Numbered from the stretch's first letter, positions 52,865 to 61,864 are shown. The stretch is 64,000 bases of DNA from Phaeobacter inhibens DSM 16374 (GCF_000473105.1 NZ_KI421498.1:1674001-1738000), one strand, 5' to 3'. Notes: generated by a model from the letters alone, not told the origin. Numbers and translations are program-made.

Positions 52865-53050
52865 ATGTTTCTGATGGCGTCTGTCTGCGTGTTTGCCGTG
52901 TTCTTTGCCAATGTTGCCATGGGCGCATTTGGTGGCGGCGGTTTTCTGAGCGACGTCGGTGAGATGGTGATCCTGTTTGCAGCGTCCATTCTGTTTGTGG
53001 CTGCAATTCTCAAAAAAGAAGCTGACCAAAAAAACCAAGGCGGCAGCTGA
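52865..53050 (+). CDS. Small two-helix membrane protein, first gene of the DHPS operon
   Basis: The predicted protein has 61 residues with hydrophobic segments at about 2-22 and 33-50, a glycine-rich turn between them (AFGGGGFLSD) and a charged tail KKEADQKNQGGS. It begins 33 bases after the operators and its stop (TGA at 53048) overlaps the ATG at 53050 that leads into the TRAP gene. Position and topology support a real gene, perhaps a transporter accessory, but I do not recognise a family. Confidence 0.6.
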   Translation: MFLMASVCVFAVFFANVAMGAFGGGGFLSDVGEMVILFAASILFVAAILKKEADQKNQGGS

Positions 53051-53073
53051 TGGATTTCCAAGGGAGGAAGACA

Positions 53074-54219
53074 ATGACGAATAGCAAGGATGGGCTCAAA
53101 TCCGCAGAGCGCCGCAATTTTCTGAAACTGGCCTCAACCGGTTCTTTCACCGCAGCCCTGGTGGCGGGGGCCGGCGGAGTGCTCTGGTCAACAGAGGCGG
53201 TTGCACAAACCGCCAAGGAGGAAAAGGAACGTGAGGGTGCGGCCGAGCATATCATGACAGTGGCCACCGCCTATGTGCTGGGGGCATCGCGCAGCTATCC
53301 GATCATGCAGCTGGATCTAAAGGAAAACATCCAAAACGCCACCAACGGCAAGATCTATGTCAAACTGGCCCCCGGCGGACAGCTGGGCGCGGGCGGCGCA
53401 TTGGTGCAGAAGGTGCAAGGCGGCACCATTCAGGCAGCACAGCATTCGCTGTCAAACTTCGCCCCCTTCGCCTCCACCGTAGATCTGATCAATATGCCCT
53501 ATCTCTGCGGCTCCAACCAGCGGTTCACCAATCTGGTGACCTCCGATTTCTGGAACGCAGAGGTGCACCCCAAGGTGGAAGCCAATGGTTTCAAGGCTCT
53601 GTTCTATGTGAACATTGATCCCCGCGTGGTTGCCGTGCGCAAGGGCGGCAACGCGGTGACATCACCGGGTGACATGGCGGGCGTTAAATTCCGGGTGCCC
53701 GGTTCCAAGATGCTGCAACAATATTACCGCATGGTTGGCGCCAACCCCACGCCAGTGGCCTGGGGAGAGACACCATCGGCGATCAAACAAGGTGTGGCAG
53801 ATGCGCTCGATCCGTCGGTTGGCGCGCTTTATGTCTTTGGCTTCAAGGACATTCTCAGCCATGTGACCTTCACCCAGGCGGTGCCGGACAGTCAGGTTTA
53901 CTCCTGTAATCTTGAGTGGTTCAATTCCTTGCCTGCTGATGTGCAGGACGGCGTGATGTGGGGGTCGGAAATGACCGCGCATCAAAACCTCTCCAAGGTT
54001 CCCTCGGCCCGCGCCTATGCAATGGCGGAGCTGGCCAAGGCCGGTGTTGCCTTCCACACGCTCAGCGACGATCAGCTGGGTGAATGGCAAGAGGCCGGCG
54101 GCTATCAGCGCAGTGAATGGGATACGTTCAAGACAGAGCTGGCCGGGTCGATGGACAATTTTGCCAAGCTGGAAGAGGCCGCAGGCACGCAAGGCAAATA
54201 CTACGTTCACGACGCGTAA
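53074..54219 (+). CDS. TRAP transporter substrate-binding protein (DctP-type; likely DHPS)
   Basis: The protein has 381 residues with a twin-arginine signal (AERRNFLKLAS) and a hydrophobic stretch to about residue 40. The DctP fold is evident in KIYVKLAPGGQLGAGGALVQKVQGGTIQ, the GMKFRVPGS-like GVKFRVPGS and the NPTPVAWGETPSAIKQGVADA segment. ATG 53074 has GGGAGG 6 bases upstream; ATG 53050 is the alternative. With DctQ and DctM it matches the HpsKLM-type transporter beside hpsNOP in other bacteria. Tat export is typical for some TRAP binding proteins. Confidence 0.88.
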   Translation: MTNSKDGLKSAERRNFLKLASTGSFTAALVAGAGGVLWSTEAVAQTAKEEKEREGAAEHIMTVATAYVLGASRSYPIMQLDLKENIQNATNGKIYVKLAPGGQLGAGGALVQKVQGGTIQAAQHSLSNFAPFASTVDLINMPYLCGSNQRFTNLVTSDFWNAEVHPKVEANGFKALFYVNIDPRVVAVRKGGNAVTSPGDMAGVKFRVPGSKMLQQYYRMVGANPTPVAWGETPSAIKQGVADALDPSVGALYVFGFKDILSHVTFTQAVPDSQVYSCNLEWFNSLPADVQDGVMWGSEMTAHQNLSKVPSARAYAMAELAKAGVAFHTLSDDQLGEWQEAGGYQRSEWDTFKTELAGSMDNFAKLEEAAGTQGKYYVHDA

Positions 54220-54230
54220 CGTGTCGCAAG

Positions 54231-54258
54231 ACGTGGTGCCGGGGCTCCGGCGCCACGT
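54231..54258 (+). terminator. Attenuating hairpin between the TRAP binding protein and DctQ
   Basis: ACGTGGTGCCGG (54231-54242) pairs with CCGGCGCCACGT (54247-54258) with one G-U around GGCT. The tail TCCCTTTCCCTC is pyrimidine-rich. It probably lets the binding protein be made in excess over the permeases. Confidence 0.6.
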
Positions 54259-54335
54259 TCCCTTTCCCTCATAGCCGCCTTCGACAGCCCGATTTGGACT
54301 GATTGATCAGGCGCGCCCAAACCTCGGGACGAGCG

Positions 54336-54848
54336 ATGGAACTCTTGCGAAAAATTGACAAAAACGCCGAGCGCTGGCTGCTGCTGACCTTCTACGTGAT
54401 GCTGGTTATCACCATGGCGGTTGAGGTTATCCGGCGCGAACTCTTTGCCTATTCCTCGATCTGGGGTGAGGAGATCGTGCGCTACTCCTTCATTTATCTC
54501 GCCTGGATCGGTGCCGCCGCCGCAGTGAAAGAGCGGGCCCATATCCGGATTGATGTGCTGATGCACTACCTTGGACCGCGTCCCAAGGCGCTGCTCTATA
54601 TCTTTGGCGATTTGGTAATGTTCGTTGTCGCGTTGGTGGCGCTTTACTGGTCGTTCGAGACGGTGCTGGTGTCAGCCAAATTCGGCTCCGTCAGCCACGG
54701 GCTGCGCATTTCCATGGTTTGGTTTCTGATGGCGGTGCCAGCCGGGTTCGCCCTGATGGTCTGGCGGCTGCTGCAATCCTTCCTACGCGATTTTCGCAGC
54801 CTTCGGGACGGCTCGCCCGTCTTTGAGGGCGACAAGCTGTTTGATTGA
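54336..54848 (+). CDS. TRAP transporter small permease (DctQ-type)
   Basis: The protein has 170 residues with four transmembrane segments and the family motif EEIVRYSFIYLAWIGAAAAVKERAHIRID. It forms the membrane complex with the large permease. ATG 54336 is chosen over an in-frame TTG at 54303, which has no ribosome site. It lies 12 bases before dctM. Confidence 0.9.
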   Translation: MELLRKIDKNAERWLLLTFYVMLVITMAVEVIRRELFAYSSIWGEEIVRYSFIYLAWIGAAAAVKERAHIRIDVLMHYLGPRPKALLYIFGDLVMFVVALVALYWSFETVLVSAKFGSVSHGLRISMVWFLMAVPAGFALMVWRLLQSFLRDFRSLRDGSPVFEGDKLFD

Positions 54849-54860
54849 AGGATCTGAGAG

Positions 54861-56189
54861 ATGCTGTGGAATTCACTCAATCAAACGGTTGAACTGGGGT
54901 GGGACTTTTACCTGCCGGTGATCCTGTTCGTGGCCCTGATTGCGCTGGCGGTGCCGGTCTGGGCCGCCATCGGGGCGGCGGCCATCACCATGCTGGTGAT
55001 GTCGGGCGATCTGCCGCTCAGTGCAATTGGAGAAAGCCTGTTCACCGGCATTGATGCCTTTGCGCTGACGGCGGTGCCGCTGTTCATCCTGACCGGCGAT
55101 GTGCTGGTGCGCACCGGGCTGAGCAAGAAGTTCCTTGATGTGGCGGAGGCGTTGACCTGCTGGACGCGGGGCGGTTTCGGTTCGGCCACGGTGCTGGTCT
55201 GCGGCATGTTCGCGGCGATCTCAGGCTCTGATGCTGCGGGCGCTGCGGCAGTCGGCCGGATGACCATCGCCCGGCTGGTCGAAAGTGGCTACCCCCGCCC
55301 CTATGCCTGCGCGCTGGTCGCGGCGGGCGCCTGCACCGGCATCCTGATCCCGCCCTCCATCGCCTATATCATCATCGGTCTGGTGCTGGGCATCTCCGCC
55401 TCCACCCTATTTCTGGCGGCGCTGATCCCGGGGATTGCCATTCTGGTGTCGATCCTCGTCACCAACATCATCATGAACCGGCTCTATACCTATGAGACCG
55501 GGGGCAACATGGGGCTGGGCGAATGGCTGGGCAATCTGGGCCAGTCGCTGAAATCCGGCTGGTATGCCTTTATCGTGCCGGGGATCATTTTCTATGGCAT
55601 CTTCTCCGGCCGCCTGACCCCGACCGAGGCGGGCGCCACCGCCGTGGTCGTCACGATCCTGATGGGCTTCCTGCTCGGCACTCTGAAACTGGCGGACTTC
55701 CCGGCGATGCTGGTCAGCTCGGCCAAGGTGAACGGAGTAATCCTGCCAATCATCGCCTTTTCTGCCCCGCTTGCAGAGGCACTGGCCATCATGGGCGTGC
55801 CGCAGGGGTTTGTGACGGCGGTGACCGGGCTGACCGATGATCCGTCAATTCTGATACTGCTGATGATCTGCATTCTGATTGCCGCGGGCTGCGTGATGGA
55901 GACGACGCCAAACATCGTGATCCTGGCGCCGATCCTGAAACCGCTCGCCGACAACATCGGCATGAACGAAATTCAGTTCTGCATCATGATGATCACCGCG
56001 CTGGGGGTGGGGTTCATTACTCCGCCGCTTGGCCTCAACCTGTTCGTGGTCTCCGGCATCACCGGCGAGTCCATCCTCAAGATCGCCGCCCGCGCCATTC
56101 CCTTTGTTCTGACCATGCTGATTGTGGTGCTGCTGATCGCTTATCTCCCTGCGATCTCAACCACGCTGCTCCCTGACATCTATAAATAG
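54861..56189 (+). CDS. TRAP transporter large permease (DctM-type)
   Basis: The protein has 442 residues and about twelve helices. The DctM motifs FILTGDVLVRTGLSKKF, SGSDAAGAAAVGRM, ACTGILIPPSIAYII and VGFITPPLGLNLFVVSG are present. It is the Na+-coupled channel subunit. It lies 12 bases before hpsN, so transporter and enzymes share an operon. Confidence 0.93.
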   Translation: MLWNSLNQTVELGWDFYLPVILFVALIALAVPVWAAIGAAAITMLVMSGDLPLSAIGESLFTGIDAFALTAVPLFILTGDVLVRTGLSKKFLDVAEALTCWTRGGFGSATVLVCGMFAAISGSDAAGAAAVGRMTIARLVESGYPRPYACALVAAGACTGILIPPSIAYIIIGLVLGISASTLFLAALIPGIAILVSILVTNIIMNRLYTYETGGNMGLGEWLGNLGQSLKSGWYAFIVPGIIFYGIFSGRLTPTEAGATAVVVTILMGFLLGTLKLADFPAMLVSSAKVNGVILPIIAFSAPLAEALAIMGVPQGFVTAVTGLTDDPSILILLMICILIAAGCVMETTPNIVILAPILKPLADNIGMNEIQFCIMMITALGVGFITPPLGLNLFVVSGITGESILKIAARAIPFVLTMLIVVLLIAYLPAISTTLLPDIYK

Positions 56190-56201
56190 GACCCTTTGGA
56201 C

Positions 56202-57509
56202 ATGACCCGTGAGTACCTGAAGAAGGCGGCCCTGACCCCAAAATCTGATGCGTCCGAGACCCATAAGACCGTGCAGGGGATCCTTGATGATATTGAGGCA
56301 GGCGGCGACGCCAAAGCATTGGAATATGCGGCGAAATTCGACCGTTACGAGGGCAATGTGCTGCTGACGGACGAAGAGATTGAGGCGGCCTGCGCGCTGG
56401 TACCCGAGAAGCTGAAGGCCGATATCCGGTTTTCCCACGACAACGTACGGCGCTTTGCCGAGCTGCAGAAAAGCACGATGCAGAATGTGGAAACCGAAAT
56501 CTGCCCCGGCTTCATCACCGGGCAGAAGGTGATCCCGGTTGATGCGGCGGGCTGCTACGTTCCCGGCGGACGCTACAGCCATATCGCCAGCGCGATCATG
56601 ACCGTAACAACCGCCAAAGTGGCAGGTTGCAAGCATATCACCGCCTGCTCGCCGCCGCGCCCCGGCGTCGGCGTGGCGCCGGCCATCGTCTATGCCGCCC
56701 ATATCTGCGGCGCCGATAAGATCATGGCGATGGGCGGCGTGCAGGGGGTTGCGGCGATGACCTTCGGCCTGTTCGGGCTGCCCAAGGCCAATATCCTCGT
56801 AGGTCCCGGCAATCAGTTCGTGGCGGAGGCCAAGCGCATCCTGTTCGGTCGTGTCGGTATCGACATGATCGCAGGCCCCACCGATAGCCTGATCCTGGCA
56901 GACAGAACGGCAGATGCTCATATCGTTGCCACCGATCTCGTCAGCCAGGCAGAGCATGGTTACAACTCCCCGGTCTGGCTGGTGACCGATGATCGGGCTT
57001 TGGCCGAGGAGGTGATGCGGCTGGTGCCCGGGCTGATCGACGATCTGCCCGAGGTGAACCGCGAGAACGCCGCTGCGGCCTGGCGCGATTATGCGGAGGT
57101 CATTCTATGTTCCGACCGCGAAGAGATGGGCGCCTGCTCCGACGACTATGCGCCCGAGCATCTGACCGTGCAGGCCGAGGATCTGGACTGGTGGCTGGGG
57201 CAGCTGACCTGCTACGGATCGCTGTTTCTGGGTGAGGAAACCACGGTGTCCTATGGCGACAAGGCGGCGGGCACCAACCATGTTCTGCCGACCTCGCGCG
57301 CGGCCAGCTACACCGGCGGGCTGTCGGTCCACAAATACATGAAGATCGTCACCTGGCAGCGCGCCACCCGCGAAGGCTCCAAACCGGTAGCCGAGGCCAC
57401 CGCGCGGATCGCACGGCTGGAGGGGATGGAGGGCCACGCCCGTGCTGCCGACGTGCGGCTGGCCAAGTATTTCCCGGACGAAACATTTGACCTGACCGCC
57501 AATGGCTGA
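56202..57509 (+). CDS. hpsN: Sulfopropanediol 3-dehydrogenase HpsN
   Basis: The protein has 435 residues and is a histidinol-dehydrogenase homologue. The Zn/catalytic region (LVSQAEHGYNSPVWL), the DYAPEHL motif and the YGDKAAGTNHVLPTSRAASYTGGLSVHKYM stretch are preserved. It is outside any his operon and lies next to a TRAP transporter and HpsO/HpsP-like enzymes, the diagnostic context of HpsN. HpsN oxidises (R)-2,3-dihydroxypropane-1-sulfonate in two NAD-dependent steps to (R)-sulfolactate. ATG 56202 is preferred to the TTG at 56196. Confidence 0.9.
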   Translation: MTREYLKKAALTPKSDASETHKTVQGILDDIEAGGDAKALEYAAKFDRYEGNVLLTDEEIEAACALVPEKLKADIRFSHDNVRRFAELQKSTMQNVETEICPGFITGQKVIPVDAAGCYVPGGRYSHIASAIMTVTTAKVAGCKHITACSPPRPGVGVAPAIVYAAHICGADKIMAMGGVQGVAAMTFGLFGLPKANILVGPGNQFVAEAKRILFGRVGIDMIAGPTDSLILADRTADAHIVATDLVSQAEHGYNSPVWLVTDDRALAEEVMRLVPGLIDDLPEVNRENAAAAWRDYAEVILCSDREEMGACSDDYAPEHLTVQAEDLDWWLGQLTCYGSLFLGEETTVSYGDKAAGTNHVLPTSRAASYTGGLSVHKYMKIVTWQRATREGSKPVAEATARIARLEGMEGHARAADVRLAKYFPDETFDLTANG

Positions 57510-58263
57510 CCCGCGCGCCCTGTTCGATCTGACAGGCCACACCGCCTGCATCACCGGCGCCAGTTCCGGCCTGGGGCGGCGGGCGGCCATCGCGCTGGCC
57601 GCTGCGGGGGCGCAGGTGGTGGCGGTGGCGCGCCGGGCGGAGGCGCTGGAAAGCCTCTGTGCGGAAATTAGGACAAGCGCGGCCCATGTCACCGCCGACG
57701 TTGCAGACAGAAGCACGCTGGATACGCTGCGGGATAGAGTCTCGGCCCCCTTTGGTCCGCCGGACATCCTGATCCACGCGGCAGGGGTGAACACGCGGCA
57801 ACCCGCGGATCAGGTCACGGCTGAGGGCTGGGACCAGACAATTGCTCTCAACCTCTCGGCGCCATTCTTCCTTAGCCAAGCTCTGGTGCCAGCGATGAAG
57901 GACCGGGGCTGGGGGCGGATCGTCAATTTCGCCTCGCTCCAGACCTCCCGCGCCTTTCCCGGTGGCATGTCCTATGGCGCCAGCAAAGGCGGGATCGGCC
58001 AGCTGACCCGCGCCATGGCTGAGGCGTGGTCGTCTTTCGGCATCACTGCCAATGCCATCGGACCCGGTTTTTTCCCCACTGAACTGACGCAGGCTGTGTT
58101 CGAAGACGACGCCCGCGCCGCCCGCAACGCCGCGCAAACCTGCATCGGCCGCAACGGTCTGATGGAGGATCTCGACGGGCCGCTCTTGTTCCTGTGTTCG
58201 GAGGCGTCGGCCTATGTCACCGGGCAGCTCCTGATGGTTGATGGAGGGTTCACAGCGAAATGA
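57502..58263 (+). CDS. hpsO: DHPS 2-dehydrogenase HpsO (SDR family)
   Basis: The protein has 253 residues. A Rossmann TGASSGLGR-like loop sits near the N-terminus, with the catalytic Ser in NFASLQT and the Tyr/Lys in SYGASKGG. In described hps clusters HpsO converts (R)-DHPS to the 2-keto form, which with HpsP interconverts the enantiomers. It overlaps hpsN by 8 bases and hpsP by ATGA. Confidence 0.85.
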   Translation: MADPRALFDLTGHTACITGASSGLGRRAAIALAAAGAQVVAVARRAEALESLCAEIRTSAAHVTADVADRSTLDTLRDRVSAPFGPPDILIHAAGVNTRQPADQVTAEGWDQTIALNLSAPFFLSQALVPAMKDRGWGRIVNFASLQTSRAFPGGMSYGASKGGIGQLTRAMAEAWSSFGITANAIGPGFFPTELTQAVFEDDARAARNAAQTCIGRNGLMEDLDGPLLFLCSEASAYVTGQLLMVDGGFTAK

Positions 58264-59240
58264 AAGCCTTGGTTTATGAAGGGGTTGAGACGCTGGTGTT
58301 CCGCGACGTGCCGATGTTTGCAGCCCTGCCGGGCGAGCATCTGATCCGCATTCATGCCTCCGGCATCTGCGGGTCGGATATGCACGCCTATCTGGGCCAT
58401 GACAACCGCAGACCTGCGCCGCTGATCCTGGGGCATGAGGCCGCCGGCGTGATTGAGGACGGACCGCAGAAGGGCCGCCGAGTGACAATCAATCCACTGG
58501 TCACCTGTGGCAGCTGCACGGCCTGCGCATCGGGGCGCGAAAACCTCTGCGCCAGCCGACAGATCATCTCCATGCCGCCGCGCGAAGGTGCCTTTGCCCA
58601 ATTCGTGGCGATGCCAGACCGCAATCTGGTGACGGTGCCAGACAATGTGCCACTGGAGAAGGCGGCGCTGGCAGAACCCTTGGCCGTCAGCTGGCACGCC
58701 GCCCGGTTGGTGCTTGAGGCGCTGCACCCAGACACCGAACGCCACGCGCTGGTGATCGGCGGTGGCGCCATCGGGCTGGCGGCGGCACTGGCACTCAGAG
58801 CGATGGGGGTGAAGGACGTCACCATCCAGGAACCAAACGCTGCGCGCCGGGCCTTCCTGACGGACCGCTGCGGCCAGCAGGCGGTCGCAGAGTTTCAGGG
58901 GATGGTGCCGCTGGTGGTGGACGCCGTCGGCTATGCCGCCACCCGCGCCGCGGCCTCTGCCTGCGCCGCCCCCGGTGGTGTGATTGCCCATGTCGGCCTC
59001 GGTGAGGATGTCGGCGGTTTGGATCTCCGCCGCATGACGCTGCAGGAAATCACCTTCATCGGCACCTATACCTATACCGCGCAGGATTTTCGCGACACGT
59101 CACAAGCGATTTTTGATGGCCGATTAGGAACACTGGACTGGTCCGAGCTGCGCCCCTTGTCAGAAGGAGCCGCCGCGTTTCACGACCTGCGGTCCGGTAC
59201 AGTGGCCGCGCCAAAGATCATTTTATCCCCCTGGGCCTAA
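58260..59240 (+). CDS. hpsP: DHPS 2-dehydrogenase HpsP (zinc alcohol dehydrogenase)
   Basis: The protein has 326 residues. The catalytic Zn site (CGSDMHAYLGH, then ILGHEAAG), four structural cysteines (TCGSCTACASGRENLC) and NAD loop VIGGGAIGLAAA identify a medium-chain dehydrogenase. By context it acts on (S)-DHPS, forming dihydroxyacetone sulfonate reversibly. It overlaps hpsO. Confidence 0.85.
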   Translation: MKALVYEGVETLVFRDVPMFAALPGEHLIRIHASGICGSDMHAYLGHDNRRPAPLILGHEAAGVIEDGPQKGRRVTINPLVTCGSCTACASGRENLCASRQIISMPPREGAFAQFVAMPDRNLVTVPDNVPLEKAALAEPLAVSWHAARLVLEALHPDTERHALVIGGGAIGLAAALALRAMGVKDVTIQEPNAARRAFLTDRCGQQAVAEFQGMVPLVVDAVGYAATRAAASACAAPGGVIAHVGLGEDVGGLDLRRMTLQEITFIGTYTYTAQDFRDTSQAIFDGRLGTLDWSELRPLSEGAAAFHDLRSGTVAAPKIILSPWA

Positions 59241-59268
59241 GCCCTGAGCTGAGCAAACGGAGAGTACC

Positions 59269-59679
59269 ATGTATGACAAGATCCTGGTTCCCATGGCCCT
59301 GGACCACGGGGTTTCCGGCACAACGCTGAAAGCTGCCGCGACCCTGTGCAACCCCGGCGGGCAAATCACCGCACTGCATGTCTATGAGGCACCGCAAGGC
59401 TCTGTCAGCGCCTATTTGGATGAGGACGCAGTACGTGAAGGGCTTGATAAGGCCCGCCAACAACTGACCAAGAAAACCGCTGACTATGGCGATGTCACAG
59501 CTGAAATCGTCAAAGGCCGCTCGTACCGGGCCATTGTTGAATATGCCGAACAGAACGGCACGGACTGCATCGTCGTTGGCTCACATAAACCCGGGCTCAG
59601 CGACTTTTTCCTCGGCTCGACTGCCGCCCGTGTTGTGCGCCACGCACCCTGCGCCGTGCATGTCTGCCGCACCCTCTGA
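59269..59679 (+). CDS. Universal stress protein (UspA family)
   Basis: The protein has 136 residues with the ATP-binding G-2x-G-9x-GS pattern in VVGSHKPGLSDFFLGSTAARVV. Usp genes are often found in TRAP transporter operons, where one is known to bind a TRAP component. A role in tuning DHPS uptake is a reasonable inference. It starts 28 bases after hpsP with a GGAGAG ribosome site. Confidence 0.85.
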   Translation: MYDKILVPMALDHGVSGTTLKAAATLCNPGGQITALHVYEAPQGSVSAYLDEDAVREGLDKARQQLTKKTADYGDVTAEIVKGRSYRAIVEYAEQNGTDCIVVGSHKPGLSDFFLGSTAARVVRHAPCAVHVCRTL

Positions 59680-59715
59680 CCCCAACACCGAGACCTGAAG
59701 CAAAGGCAATCGACT

Positions 59716-60222
59716 ATGAGCATAGACAAAAGGATCGCTGACGATCTGGCGGCCAACGGAGTCTCTTTCGTCACCACCGTGCCCTGTAAACAACTGGCGG
59801 GCGTGATTGAGGAAATTGACCAGCGCGATGACATTTTTCATATCCCCTCCAACAAGGAAGACGAGGGCATGGGCCTGTGCGCCGGAGCCTGGATGGGGGG
59901 GAAACGTCCGGCGATTATCATGCAGAACACCGCCATTGGGGTCACCATCAACACGCTGGCAACACTGATCCAATACTACCGGATGCCGCTGCCAATGCTG
60001 ATCTCCTACCGTGGTGAGCTGCGCGAGCCAGTGGCCTGCCAGGTGGAGATGGCAGTGCATACCAAGGCGCTTCTGGCGCAGATGAATATCCCGACCTACC
60101 ATTTCCATTGGCAAAAAGACGTCGAGGAATTCGATAACATCCTGAAATACACCTTCATGTGCAACAAACCCGTTGCCATCCTGACCGATGCCAATTTCTG
60201 GGGAGGCTATGGCGACCAATGA
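59716..60222 (+). CDS. comD: Sulfopyruvate decarboxylase alpha subunit
   Basis: The protein has 168 residues and matches the TPP-enzyme pyrimidine-binding half of ComD. The Glu needed for TPP is in NKEDEGMG, with MQNTAIGVTINTL and LISYRGELREP following. It pairs with the ComE subunit to decarboxylate sulfopyruvate to sulfoacetaldehyde. It overlaps comE by ATGA. Confidence 0.9.
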   Translation: MSIDKRIADDLAANGVSFVTTVPCKQLAGVIEEIDQRDDIFHIPSNKEDEGMGLCAGAWMGGKRPAIIMQNTAIGVTINTLATLIQYYRMPLPMLISYRGELREPVACQVEMAVHTKALLAQMNIPTYHFHWQKDVEEFDNILKYTFMCNKPVAILTDANFWGGYGDQ

Positions 60223-60773
60223 TCCGTTCTGAAATACTGAAGGAAATCGCCCCTATCCTGCGGGATCAACTGGTGGTCTGCAATATCGGCATCCCTAGCC
60301 AAGAGCTGCATGCAATCGACGACCAGCCGAACAATTTCTACATGCTGGGCACCATGGGGCTGGCCTCCTCCATCGGGTTGGGGCTGGCGCTGGCGCAGGC
60401 GAAACCGGTGATTGTAATTGATGGTGATGGGTCCGTCCTAACCAACCTTGGAACCTTGCCAACGATCGCCAACAACGTCGCAGACAACTACATCCTGATG
60501 ATCATCGACAATGGCTCCTATGGGTCGACGGGCGACCAGCCAACCTATACCGGCCGCAAGACATCGCTTGCTGAGATGGCACGTGGTGCTGGCTGCGAGA
60601 ATGTGGTCGAAGTCGTGGATAAGGACACCGGGCCCGCACTGGAAACCGCTCTTGCAAGCGGCAAGATGACAGTGATGGTGGTCAAATGTGACAGCGGCAA
60701 CGCCAAGATGCCGGTGATCACGATGGATCCGGTGGTCATCCGCGATCGCTTCATGAAGGCCGTGGCCAGCTGA
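60219..60773 (+). CDS. comE: Sulfopyruvate decarboxylase beta subunit
   Basis: The protein has 184 residues with the pyrophosphate-binding half of the TPP enzyme. The GDGS...N motif lies in IDGDGSVLTNLGTLPTIANN, followed by IIDNGSYGSTGDQPTYT. ATG 60219 overlaps the comD stop. Its TGA shares a base with the next ATG (60773), so the decarboxylase and the hydroxy-acid dehydrogenase are coupled. Confidence 0.91.
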   Translation: MIRSEILKEIAPILRDQLVVCNIGIPSQELHAIDDQPNNFYMLGTMGLASSIGLGLALAQAKPVIVIDGDGSVLTNLGTLPTIANNVADNYILMIIDNGSYGSTGDQPTYTGRKTSLAEMARGAGCENVVEVVDKDTGPALETALASGKMTVMVVKCDSGNAKMPVITMDPVVIRDRFMKAVAS

Positions 60774-61864
60774 TGGATGCAGGCGCCATCCATTCCGCCG
60801 AGGATGCCCGCCGCCTCGCCCGGCGGCGGCTGCCCTGGATGGTGTTTGACTATATCGACGGGGCCGCCGGACAGGAAACCGGGGTGGCGCGGAATCGCGC
60901 CGCGCTGGATGGCATCGCCCTGCGGCCCCGTATCCTGCGCGATGTCAGTCAGCGCTCGCTTGCTACGCACGTCTTCGGCGCCGAGGCAGATCGCCCTTTT
61001 GGCATCGCCCCTATGGGCATGTGCAACCTCGCCGCTCCCGGCGCCGACCTGATGCTGGCCCGGCTGGCCGCGCGTTACCGGGTGCCGCATGGGGTTTCCA
61101 CCGTCGCCTCGACCCCGCTGGAAGAGATCATCGAAACGGCCGAAGGCTATGCCTGGTTCCAGCTCTATTTCAGTGGCGACGGCAGCGGCACCTTCAAACT
61201 GGCAGAACGCGCCCGTGCAGTCGGCTATCATACGCTGGTGCTGACCGTTGATGTGCCCGAGGTGGGTCGCCGTCCGCGTGAGTTACGCCATGGCTTTACA
61301 ATGCCTTTCCGTATCGGGCCACAGCAGTTCATCGACTTTGCCCTGCACCCGCGCTGGTCACTGACAACTCTGCTCAAAGGCAAGCCGGTGATGGCAAACT
61401 TCGAAATGGAGGGCTATGAATTTGACCGCACCCAAAGCCGGGCGCGGGCCACTTGGGATACGCTGGCCCGGCTGCGCGACCTTTGGCCCGGAAAGCTGGT
61501 GGTGAAAGGCGTGCTGGACGTCGAAGATGCCCGCGCGCTGGTGTCTGCCGGGGTTGATGCCATTCAGGTGTCCAGCCATGGCGCGCGACAACTGGAGGCC
61601 GCGCCCGCCCCGATAGAGATGTTGGCGAAGATCCGTGCAGATCTTGGGCCGAAGTTCCCGGTTTTCTATGACAGCGGTCTCCGATCGGGCGAGGATGTCC
61701 TGAAAGCGATCAAAATGGGCGCTGATTTTGTATTTCTGGGCCGCATCCTGCAATACGCTATTGCTGCAAGAGGCGAGACCGGGTTGGCACAGTTGTGGCA
61801 TGCAATAAGCGAAGAGCTGAGCATTGCCATGGCACAAACCGGCCGCGTCTCACTGAACCATTGA
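60773..61864 (+). CDS. slcD: FMN-dependent hydroxy-acid dehydrogenase, likely sulfolactate dehydrogenase SlcD
   Basis: The protein has 363 residues of the LldD/glycolate-oxidase family. The opening DARRLARRRLPWMVFDYIDGAAG, PIGMCNLAAPGA-type loop, catalytic QVSSHGARQLEAAPAPIEML (His) and the DSGLRSGEDVLKAI phosphate site are seen. Position after comDE and hpsNOP makes 3-sulfolactate the likely substrate, supplying sulfopyruvate to ComDE. Ordinary L-lactate dehydrogenase activity cannot be excluded. It is the last gene of the operon; xsc is not in the window. Confidence 0.82.
   Translation: MDAGAIHSAEDARRLARRRLPWMVFDYIDGAAGQETGVARNRAALDGIALRPRILRDVSQRSLATHVFGAEADRPFGIAPMGMCNLAAPGADLMLARLAARYRVPHGVSTVASTPLEEIIETAEGYAWFQLYFSGDGSGTFKLAERARAVGYHTLVLTVDVPEVGRRPRELRHGFTMPFRIGPQQFIDFALHPRWSLTTLLKGKPVMANFEMEGYEFDRTQSRARATWDTLARLRDLWPGKLVVKGVLDVEDARALVSAGVDAIQVSSHGARQLEAAPAPIEMLAKIRADLGPKFPVFYDSGLRSGEDVLKAIKMGADFVFLGRILQYAIAARGETGLAQLWHAISEELSIAMAQTGRVSLNH

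Noticed and set aside
56202-57509. Histidinol dehydrogenase HisD of histidine synthesis
   Set aside because: No his genes are nearby, and the TRAP transporter plus SDR, ADH and ComDE context is that of HpsN.
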